Assembly: GCA_003990745.1 (NCBI GenBank)
Contig: RBNI01004059.1
Coordinates: forward strand, 1-14,718
Reading direction: 5' to 3'
DNA: 14,718 bases
Source of the DNA: Jimgerdemannia flammicorona
Taxonomy: Eukaryota > Mucoromycota > Endogonomycetes > Endogonales > Endogonaceae
The position numbers were made by a program, and so were the translations under genes. How positions within the stretch are numbered: the stretch's first letter is position 1; each line of letters opens with the position of its first letter. The notes beneath the pieces were generated by a model, which did not search any database, was not told the origin of the DNA, and saw only the letters and a program-made list of their open reading frames with translations. Of the stretch, positions 1-7,671 are shown piece by piece.

Positions 1-510
1 CCCCCACCTGCGAATCCCCTCGCTTGCACATTCATCCACGCCAAAAATACCCTCCTCCAGAATTGAACCCTCCCCTCCCACCCGCTACCCTGCAATGTCC
101 ATTTGTTGTCCACCTGAAATAATCCTGACCTTATGCGCTCGCGACTAATAATATCTCCTCACCCTGATGGCGCCAGCTGATCAATGAGACCCGCGCATCC
201 GACCAACGTCGATCACATGTGTGGAATGGATGATATCAAAGACTAAAGTGGTCGATAGTCAGATCTGTATGCGTGGCGATCCAAGATCGCTATCCTTACC
301 CCCCCGATAGTTACCGCCATAATATTCGAAAAGGAAGCGGTTTCAAAGACCGCCATTGACCGCCATTGACTAACAATCACGTAATTCGGTTCTTTTTTAT
401 TTGATATAGACAGTCAAACAATCATTCAGGTTGTCCATCGTGCAGTCCAAACATGTGATTTTTGCCTGCCAGTTCCCGAACCTTCCAAAACTAGCTCCGC
501 CTCAGAAATT
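1..510. other. Flank downstream of ITPA, no gene seen
   Basis: No reading frame of useful length or recognisable protein was found here on either strand. It should contain the 3' UTR of the ITPA gene, which ends at 511 on the minus strand. A perfect tandem duplication of the decamer CGCCATTGAC lies at 351-370. The window opens with a short C run. Confidence 0.5.
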
Positions 511-1616
511 CTACTCCGCTAAATATTCCTTCAATTTCGCCAGTGACCGATACCGGTGAGAGATGGTATTCTTCACCTCCATGGCCATCTCGGCGTAGCT
601 AAAAAAGGATAATCCAGGTAATTAGGGGGGGTAAATCAATGTGAATTGAACATATCATGAAATTCAGGGAACACGGGCCTTTTTTTTTCATGTACCATCC
701 TAAATAAGAAAAATCATACGTTTCATCAAACCCATCGGGCTGGAAGATAGGGTCCCACCCAAAGTTCGTGAGCCCGCGGGCCGGGACAATCCTACCCTTC
801 ATTAAAATCCGGCCCAAGAAAAAAAAAACACAATCAGATAACTTCTCATGTAAACTCCCCCCCACCCCCTTCCCAAAGAAAAAAAAATGCCCACCTCCGT
901 CCTCCCTTCGAACAAGATCGGCTCAGTGCCAGGTCCCCTAGACAGCGCGAACGTGCACAAGGCGTACGCGGATTTATCCTCGAACCCGACGAGCATGCGA
1001 TTCAGACCGTCGTGGCCAAGGGAGTCGAGGAACCATTTGCTGAAGGGTGCGAAGGAATAGATGTGCGTTATTATACCGTTAGATGAACGCAAAAGGCGTC
1101 CTCATACTTGCATGTACGGCCCGGGTAGCCCCTTCATGGCATTGAAGCACAAGGATGTGTCTTCGGTGATGACGGGGCTGTTGAGCTGTTGGAATGGGTT
1201 GTATATAGTACCAAGTATGAGCCGGCCGGATCAATCAAACCCAACCCCGTCCCAAAACAATGCGGGGAACCATACAATTTCGGCGGCGTGTTTGCATTTG
1301 GCGATGGCGACCTCCTGAGTCGTGCCCTGCAACTCGGGTACTTTGGAGTACGAAAAGGGGAAAGTTGGGGATAAGCAAACGGTGGGAAAGCACGCACACG
1401 ACGAGGACCCAGGAAAAAAAGGCCTACAGTCAAGCTTGTGCGGCACGAGGTCCACGGCGCCCTCGAGGATGGTTTGCACCTCGGCGAGCTTGTTCTTGTT
1501 GCCCGTGACGAACACTAGAAGATATGGTGCGGATCACAATAAGCAAATTCTAGTCGCCTCAACATCCACAAAACAAAAAGCTCCATACCCAGCTTCTGTA
1601 AACCCTTGGTGGCCAT
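511..1616 (-). CDS. HAM1: Inosine triphosphate pyrophosphatase (ITPA/HAM1), 7 exons
   Basis: This enzyme hydrolyses ITP, dITP and XTP to monophosphates and pyrophosphate, removing deaminated purines from the nucleotide pool in the cytosol. Exons on the minus strand are 1616-1589, 1514-1428, 1340-1276, 1185-1112, 1039-895, 796-720 and 598-511; they join in phase to 187 aa, close to the 194 aa human and 197 aa yeast proteins. Family signatures are all present: TGNKNK at 13-18 near the N-terminus, PELQGTT after the second splice, the metal-site EDT at 68-70 followed by SLCFN, GLPGPYIKWF at 79-88, [14 protein letters not shown] spanning a splice, FGWDPIFQP at 145-153, and SHRYRSL at 172-178. The ATG at 1616 starts MATKGLQKL and is the only plausible start. 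Intron 4 (1040-1111) has a GC donor; a GT donor 4 nt away would break the frame and the conserved YIKWF. No residue of the known active site appears lost. Confidence 0.96.
1040..1111 (-). other. GC-AG intron in ITPA
   Basis: Read on the minus strand, the exon ends TAC AT, followed by GCAAGTAT, and the acceptor is TTCAG before CAAATGG. Splicing at GC restores codon AT|C and gives the invariant GPYIKWF. The nearby GT (GTATGAGG, starting 1107) would need phase 0 and shifts the downstream frame. GCAAGT is the classical strong GC-donor sequence recognised by the U2 spliceosome. Confidence 0.88.
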
Positions 1617-1872
1617 GACACGTCGCAGCTGAGTTAGGGGAGGGAGGATAGCAAATGGATGTTTACCGTTCGCATTTGGCATTGATGCGCAAAAAGCCAC
1701 AGACAAGAATAGCTCTCCAGGCGCGGGGGATCTCCAGATGTAATAGGGGTGGTGCTCCCCCCCCTGATTAAACGTATAATGGCAATTTATTGTTTTATAT
1801 TTACAATGGCGATGATATTCGACATCTCCTGGGCTATAGTAGTAGCAATAGCAGTAGCACACACCTCTATTT

Positions 1873-3247
1873 CTATGACCTCCGGCTCCTCCATGGCCTT
1901 CCACCCCTCGCAAGCTCCAACGCGAACGCCATCCCCTCCTCCTCCGTCCGCTCGAGCTGCGCGTACAGGAACTCATCCAGCGCCGCGCACCTCACCTCAA
2001 TCGACGGGTCTGCTTCCTCACCTCTCTGCCCCTTTCTCCCCTGCCCCACCCCGCGCCTCGTCATGGTCAATGCGTCCTCCACACTCCCCACTCCCACTCC
2101 GTGCCCCTGTCCCGCCTCGTCCGCCCCCCCTCCTCCCTTATGAGGATCTTCCGGATTGCTCCCTATGTCATCATCTTTCTCGTGCAATACGCCCGCGCGC
2201 GTTCGGTACCGTTTCGAGAACAGATTATCGGACATTGGAGGCAAGGTTCTTGGTGCGGGTCTCGTTTTCGGGGAGGGCGATGAAGTTTGTTCGTGTGCTC
2301 GCAGGTATCTGAGATATGCAACGAATAATGGCAAGTAATGAGCGTAACGCAATGGCATACTTTCAACCGCTCGGTTCGACACAAATTTAATCATACGTAC
2401 TCTAAATACGCGCGGTTCTTCTTCTGGCGATTGATAGAACTCAGCGTCCTGCCGGGGAGGACCCACTCGGCCAGACGGGCCAGGGCAATGTCCGAGTGTT
2501 CTGAGCGCGTTTTCTTAAGACTCTTTTCTACGTGTTCGAGAAGAGGGGGTAGGGTGGTGGGGATAAGTCAAGGTCAAGGCTTACGAGAGAAAAGAAATCG
2601 CATGAGGCCTTACAGCCTTAGCATAGGACACATACTGAGCCCGGAGAATTTCTTCAAACGCAAGAATTCATCGTTTGTCCACGGCTTTGGGTCGTCACTG
2701 GCGGGTGTAGTTAAATGAAAATCTGGAGAATGGCGAGTGTGCAATGTGAGAGAGATCTATTCAGCACGGCAATCAAGTGACCACCCCACCTCCCCTCCTC
2801 CAAGAAAAAAAAAAAAAAAAAAAAAAAGGGGGTGGAAATAAGTACCAGTTAGACGAGACCGCTTTGTCGACTTCTTGAAGTGAGTCTTGTCCGCTTTTTG
2901 GTAACGCCCATGCTATGTGTGATGTCGACGAGTTGAAGTGGTCAGAACCCCAGTTTAGGTGGCCGTAAAAGTGCTCAACGAGGGAGAGGGCATACTTTGG
3001 AGCCATTGTCACAAGAAATTGAGGCCAACGCCGAACTTTTGGGAACATCGTGGATTGTCCATGAAAGCGAGTGTGCTGTATTAGAGGAATTATCCATAAT
3101 CAGACGTGCGCAACGGGGAAACTACTTGCCGAACCACCAAACACAGTAATCTGCACCTGAAAGGCCCTCCAACCGGCCCTCCACGGCCTCCAGCTTTTGC
3201 AATCTAAACTCTTTGAGTATTTCCTCGGTGTCCGGGTCGACGGTCAT
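1873..3247 (-). CDS. Hypothetical protein, 5 exons, unrecognised
   Basis: I do not recognise this protein. The preferred model on the minus strand is 3247-3143, 3075-2846, 2697-2636, 2527-2401 and 2308-1873, giving 319 aa with stop TAG at 1873. Phases agree at all four junctions. The first junction is the least certain: an alternative removes 3036-3156 instead, and translation could also begin at the ATG at 3048. Residues 113-176 contain a segment with W118, W154 and basic helix-like stretches (KPWTNDEFLRLKKF, then GRTLSSINRQKKN) that weakly resembles a Myb/SANT fold. The C-terminal third is Gly- and charge-rich and probably disordered, then ends with a predicted helix (EVRCAALDEFLYAQLERTEEE). 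The last 12 residues are Arg-rich, and the neighbouring frame stays open with an acidic reading, so an indel in the GGGG run near 1891 is possible. It is divergent from centrin and upstream of ITPA on the same strand. Confidence 0.55.
2805..2827 (-). repeat. Homopolymer A23 (T23 on the sense strand of the unknown gene)
   Basis: An uninterrupted run of 23 A on the plus strand lies inside intron 2 (2698-2845) of the minus-strand unknown gene, close to its 5' splice site. In the transcript it is a run of U. Confidence 0.95.
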
Positions 3248-3389
3248 GATCTCAAAAGCAAGATGACCCTTTTCTAATTCCGCGTTTGAGGATAATCGGA
3301 GTGTGGCGCAACTGTGACGTAACGCGCTGTGACTGGGAAGAACGACAACAAACCAGGTTAGCCCAAAGCCTCCTACAAACGGCACGAGC
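3248..3389. promoter_or_regulatory. Divergent spacer between unknown gene and centrin
   Basis: The start codons of the unknown minus-strand gene (3247) and centrin (3390) are only 142 bp apart, so both promoters and 5' UTRs must lie here, or centrin transcription starts inside the neighbour. A CRE/ATF-like TGACGTAA sits at 3315-3322 and overlaps an ACGCG core at 3322-3326, which resembles the fungal MCB cell-cycle box. These motif calls are by eye. No TATA box is apparent. Confidence 0.5.
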
Positions 3390-4656
3390 ATGTACACGAC
3401 CAAAGCGAAACGGCGCCCACCGCCGCGTCGCGAGATTACCGAGGAGCAGAAGCAGGAGATCAAGGAAGCATTCGACCTGTTCGACACTGATAAGGACGGG
3501 GCCGTAGATTACCACGAGCTTAAGGTGCGAAGAAACGAGATCGGTTGTGCTTTGTTGGGGATCGTAAGCATGGGTAGTCTTCCAGGATGAAATTCTCTTG
3601 GCGTCCCATAGCCCCAAACTGTTTTTTTTTTTTTTTTTTTTTCACAAAACTCCCTCTCCCCTCTCTTTGCGGTGCCTTATATTCTTTCTTTATAAAAGGT
3701 GGCTATGCGAGCCCTAGGGTTCGACGCGAAGAAGCCGGAGGTGCTAAAGCTACTGCGCGATAACGACAAGGATGGGACGGGATTGATGGATTTTGAAGAT
3801 TTCAGTCGGATAAGTGAGTTTCTCATTATTGTGAAGCTGCTGAGAACAGTAAGTTGTGAACGGGCTGTTAGAAATTGATTTCTTTGTTTTGTTGGATATG
3901 TCAGTGGGAATTGAGTTTTTGTCAATTGGTAATAATCTGTAAAGTCGCTGATATGAGGTGGGGAATAATTCGGTCGACCGCCATCACCCCGCTCTTCCCA
4001 CACCCACCATATCTCGTGACTCGCCTAATACCTTTACCTCCCTCCCCCCCCTCAACTCCAATCCGCCCTCCCCAGTGACGGAGCGCGTCCTGGACCGCGA
4101 CCCGATGGACGAGATTAAGAAAGCCTTTCAGCTCTTCGATGACGACAAGACGGGCCGGATCTCGCTGCGCAACCTACGCCGGGTCGCCAAGGAGATTGGC
4201 GAGAACCTAGATGATGAGGAGCTCCAGGCCATGTTGGACGAGTTTGACCTCGACCAGGACGGCGAGAGTATCCTTTTTTGGGGTTGAATTTTATTTGAGT
4301 TTTTTTTTTTTTCCGTGAGAGATTGGAAGTCGGCCGACGATCGGGCTAGCAGGGGTGCGGAGATGGATTACATAGGGTTTTTTTTATGAGGAGAGCGGGC
4401 GACGACGATGATAGTTCACGTGGGCAGCTCAGAAACCGTGACCCTATCTCGTGCGCTTTGTTTTTTTTTTTTTTTTTTTTTTGTTCTCGTGTTGTCGGAA
4501 GTATATGGCGACATCATCGGAGTTCCGTGATTCTGTGCCGCTTGATTTACGCCCTTAACTCACGACCTGGTGCCACGCACTGCTCTGCCGCGCCTCTTTG
4601 TTCCTGTACCAACAGTCAGCTTGGAGGAGTTCATCGCCATTATGACAGACGAGTGA
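3390..4656 (+). CDS. CDC31: Centrin, CDC31/centrin-3 type, 4 exons
   Basis: Centrin is a calcium-binding EF-hand protein of microtubule-organising centres (spindle pole body half-bridge or basal body); it also serves in the TREX-2 mRNA export complex and the XPC/Rad4 repair complex. Exons are 3390-3524, 3699-3813, 4076-4267 and 4616-4656, joining in phase to 160 aa, the usual length. The N-terminus is short and basic ([11 protein letters not shown]). The four EF loops are at residues 32-43 ([12 protein letters not shown]), 68-79 ([12 protein letters not shown]), 105-116 ([12 protein letters not shown]) and 141-152 (DLDQDGEISLEE). Loops 1, 2 and 4 have acidic residues at the calcium positions; loop 3 ends in Asn at position 12, as in other centrins. 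[21 protein letters not shown] and the ending FIAIMTDE match the CDC31/CETN3 branch rather than centrin-1/2, which carry a longer tail. The introns are long for this window (174, 262 and 348 nt). Confidence 0.97.
3622..3642 (+). repeat. Homopolymer T21 in centrin intron 1
   Basis: A run of 21 T lies in intron 1 of centrin (3525-3698), about 56 nt before the acceptor AAAAG. It is sense-strand T, so U in the transcript. Confidence 0.95.
4461..4482 (+). repeat. Homopolymer T22 in centrin intron 3
   Basis: A run of 22 T lies in intron 3 of centrin (4268-4615). A shorter T run occurs near 4300-4311 in the same intron. Both are too far from the acceptor to be the usual polypyrimidine tract. Confidence 0.95.
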
Positions 4657-4985
4657 TGCTGATTAAGGGGGGGGGGAAGGAGAGATTGTGACATCAATGC
4701 ATCAATGTTGATGGAGGGATGGTAATTTCTCTGGCGATCGTGTGTTTTGTGTGTGGTGTTGTTTTAGGTTTCATTGCTAGGCGTAATTTTTCGAGTGTTG
4801 TGTTGGGTGGGACCTCTCGTTTCTAGTTCAATCTTAATTTCCCTTTGCCCGTTGTATCTGCTTTAGCCCCATGAATTCCCGATGTTACTTGGCGTCCGAT
4901 TATCTTGCGTTCCCGAATACAGTATAAAAGTTTTCAAATAATCACAAATTGGTGAAATCGACCCAGTCATCATCTCTAACACTTT
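4657..4985. other. Centrin 3' flank, no gene seen
   Basis: This stretch after the centrin stop contains no convincing coding sequence. It must hold the centrin 3' UTR and probably the 3' UTR of the poorly resolved minus-strand gene. A GT-rich segment (TGTGTTTTGTGTGTGGTGTTG, read as two overlapping short motifs) near 4740-4765 could be the U/GU-rich element downstream of a poly(A) site. Confidence 0.4.
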
Positions 4986-5520
4986 TTATACACTGAACAA
5001 TCCCGTTTCTTCCTCCCGCATACCAAACAAACAACCCAACACTTGTACCAGGGTCTCGTGACGCGTGACGATGACCCCATCGTTCGTCACTGCTCTTATC
5101 TCGAAGCTGTAACCCTCTTTTCTGCCCATGTGGCCCGTCACCTGGGGAGGGATGGGTGGCTTAGTCCTGAGCGATAGAGCAGTCATGTGGTAGAGGAGAC
5201 TGTGGTCAAAATAAGGTGCCGACATTACTGATTGGCAGCGAACGAGTCTACTGTTTGTTTGTTTGCTTGTTTGCTTGTTTGCTTGTTTCGCCGACTCCTT
5301 TGCGATCGTCGCGAGTATTTTTTCATTTGTAGCACGACCGTTCACATGGTGGAGCACACCTACGGGACGAGACCGTTAGTACCGAAATACCTGAACCCTT
5401 TCCGGCGCACGTCGCTTACGGGATCGGCATCGGGCCCTCGTTGGGCCGGGCTGAGTGGAACAATGGGTTGTGGTACATGTGGCCACGTGCCGGGGTTTCG
5501 GGGAAGTTGGGGCGGTCTGG
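4986..5520 (-). CDS. Possible 3' part of a minus-strand gene, unassembled
   Basis: Two good intron signatures are visible on the minus strand. One runs 5419-5360, with donor GTAAGC, branch TACTAAC at 5381-5375 and acceptor GTAG; the other runs 5228-5142, with donor GTAATG and a CT-rich acceptor ending CCCCAG. The exon 5359-5229 and the terminal exon 5141-4986 join in one open frame of 94 aa ending GLFSV with stop at 4986. Its terminal exon (GRKEGYSFEIRAVTNDGVIV) has a beta-strand-like pattern. The exon before 5420 reads most protein-like in a frame (HMYHNPLFHSARPNEGPMPIP, shown as one 21-residue stretch split at PNE: HMYHNPLFHSAR then PNEGPMPIP) that does not match the phase of the next exon. 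So either an indel or decay is present, or my splice model is wrong. No start codon was found and no family is assigned. Confidence 0.3.
5253..5288 (+). repeat. Short tandem repeat GTTT/GCTT
   Basis: This 36 bp tract consists of GTTT three times, then GCTT and GTTT alternating three times. On the minus strand it falls in a putative exon, where it would encode a Lys/Gln/Asn/Thr-rich stretch (KQANKQTSKQTN). Confidence 0.9.
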
Positions 5521-5719
5521 CGGTGGGAGTGGGAAGTGGGGAAATGAGATCAATTAAACATGATCGTTGTTTAATTGCCTTCCTGACCAAGGCCCGAGCG
5601 GGTTGCTGTAGAAATGGATAAGTATTGAGGAGGTCACATAAGCGTCGGGTAGGTTCCCTTGGTTCCCAGGGACACGCGCGCACGAGATAGGGTGTTCCGG
5701 CCGCGGTGGACAATATTGA

Positions 5720-7090
5720 CGTGAAACCGGATGAGTGTCAATTAATTTTCATGGTATTAAGGCCACACCTTATTGCGATCTAGATCCGAGGGCGTGAAGG
5801 CTGAAACATGGCTGGAAGCGTGGTGATCACAACAAGGATCGTCGCAAGGGGAAGTCGGCAGCTGGGTCGTGATAGGTAGATCAATCTACCGCCTCCGTGG
5901 GTTAATCTATCCGGCCCTGGACTAGTCGGGTCCTTAGCAGAATTACCCCAATGCACAGACGGGTCTGGTTACGTAGTCGGTATATCATCTTACATTAGCA
6001 ACGGTGGACCCTCAAGCTCACATCTATATTCAACATCAAGCACGTCCTGTCGCATCCCATTCGTCATGTATCGCGTGAAGGTCGATAAGACTCCTTATGA
6101 TGACGTGTTTCTCCTTATGTATTTTTCGACCAAATATCTTCGCTGTCACGTCTGTCCGAAGTTCAGGACTCCCCCGCGCCGATCGTGCCATCTGGGACGC
6201 TGGTGCATCTCATCGCAGCTTCCTGTTCCGGCCTCCAGTGCCATTTTGCGCGGACGGGACGAGCTCACATGGTCTCGTTCCAGCCACCGGCGCCTTAAAA
6301 GGCACACACCAATGTGAACATCTTGGCCGAAGACGACGAAAGCATGAGGCCGCGTGCTGACATGGAGCCAGAAACCTGTTGATCTTTGTGTGTGTCACAT
6401 TTACGCAAACCGCTTTGTCAGCGCAGCGTTTGGCCGGGCGGGTGGAGGGGAGAAAGTACGCATGCAACGACCGGGAAGAAGAAAAAAAAAATTTTGTTAG
6501 AGGTTGGCAAGAAGGTTGGCCAAAGGTCCCATCTTCTCCAGTATTGCTTATTCAGGTTCGGCTGTAATGGTCGAGGGAAGTGGGGCCGAGACCAACAGTG
6601 GGCACTTTTGGATTTCAAAACAAGAAGGATGTTTCGCGCGGACCAAGGGCATTGGACGAAGATCACTGGATCGTCTCCAGGACAGGACCGCTGATCGCTC
6701 GGGGTCCATGCATTTTTTCTTTTTTTCCTTTGCCCATCAGCAATTAGAGTGAAAAGGGACCCTGATTTGATGCTCGTGCGCACACAATCCCGTGGTGACT
6801 GATGATTGACGCCCTCAAAAAGCCCTAATCCCTCCGCATCGAGCTACAGGCCGCCCTCTTCCCCTTTTTCCTTTTTCGCCTCCCACGCCCGACAAGAAAC
6901 TCGTACCTCCTGGCCCGATTCACAAAGCGCACGCTAGGTACCAAATTTGGCACGAACTCGCCGCAGCCGGACTCAGATCTCGAGCACGACCTAAATAGCC
7001 GCAGTAGCAAGCAAGTTCTTCCTCTTCCCGTCCCCGTTCCGTCTCCGTCCCCCGTCCCCCATCTCTTCCCCCCTCCCTTTTCCGTTAGTA
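5720..7090. other. Gene-poor interval, nothing identified
   Basis: About 1.4 kb has no reading frame that looks like a protein on either strand and no recognisable RNA gene. The longest plus frames (for example 6066-6317) show no family features and lack plausible splice partners. A near-pure pyrimidine tract with repeated CCGTCC/CCGTCT words occupies about 7019-7084; its complement is G-rich and could form a quadruplex. It may be part of the makorin promoter or 5' leader. Five-prime exons of the minus-strand gene near 5 kb could also lie here unseen. Confidence 0.45.
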
Positions 7091-7101
7091 CTGTGGTTAT
7101 T

Positions 7102-7280
7102 ATGCTAAAATCTGTGAGCACCCGGATGGCGCCACCCGGCTTAGAAGACAATTACTCCGGTTTAATGAGCAAGTCGACACCGCGGGCGGTGGTGGCACTC
7201 GGGTTCCGGGGCAACAGCGGCAACAGCGGCAACGGCGGGGGGAGCAGCGCAAGGTTCGTGGGTCGGGCTCTGCATGTCAC
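7102..7280 (+). CDS. Possible upstream coding exon of makorin
   Basis: An ATG at 7102 opens a 179 nt frame (MLKSVSTRMAPPGLEDNYSG onward) that ends in phase 2 at a GTAAAAGG donor (7281). The acceptor CCACTAG at 7505 would join it in frame to 7506, in the makorin frame, after a 225 nt intron. The makorin frame is open with no stop and no ATG from 7378 to the ATG at 7672, which makes an upstream exon attractive. Joined this way the protein would gain 115 residues (about 897 aa). The added sequence is Ser/Pro/Gly-rich with no domain, so this is only a frame and splice-site argument. Confidence 0.3.
7210..7236 (+). repeat. Three 9-bp repeats GGCAACAGC
   Basis: GGCAACAGC occurs twice in tandem, followed by GGCAACGGC. 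In the possible upstream makorin exon it would encode GNSGNSGNG. Confidence 0.85.
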
Positions 7281-7671
7281 GTAAAAGGAGATGGGTCGGT
7301 GGGCTGCGTATCACACACTGGTGATTCAGTGACGGGCCATTTTCTTGTGACAATATGCTCCAAACCTCCTTTTCCTCTTGACTCTCCATGACTATCTGCC
7401 CATCTGCCCGAGACCGAGATACAAAATAAAGCTCCCCCCACACTCACCCCTCCACACCTCTTGCACCGCTCCCCCCGCTGCACTGCTCCCATCACCCGCC
7501 ACTAGGCAGCCCCCCCTTAGCCCCAAACACCGCCACCCCTCCCACCAGTCTGCCGCCGCCTACCAGCTGTACCAGCCGCAATCCTTTTCCTCCGCCCAGG
7601 CTTTATCCGCCGTCGCCATTCCCACCCTCACCGTTCAACCCAGCGCAGATCTGGCTGAGACAGAACTCAAC

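Noticed and set aside
1749..2312. 187 aa plus-strand Pro/Ser-rich frame
   Set aside because: It is antisense to the Gly-rich tail of the unknown minus-strand gene and shows only composition-driven sequence.
4986..5520. Assigning this patch firmly to the AMPK beta subunit
   Set aside because: Several different frames each match parts of the same motif by eye, which is a warning of chance resemblance; phases do not connect and no glycogen-binding domain was found upstream.
6066..6317. 83 aa plus-strand frame in the gene-poor interval
   Set aside because: No family features, odd composition, and no compatible neighbouring exon.
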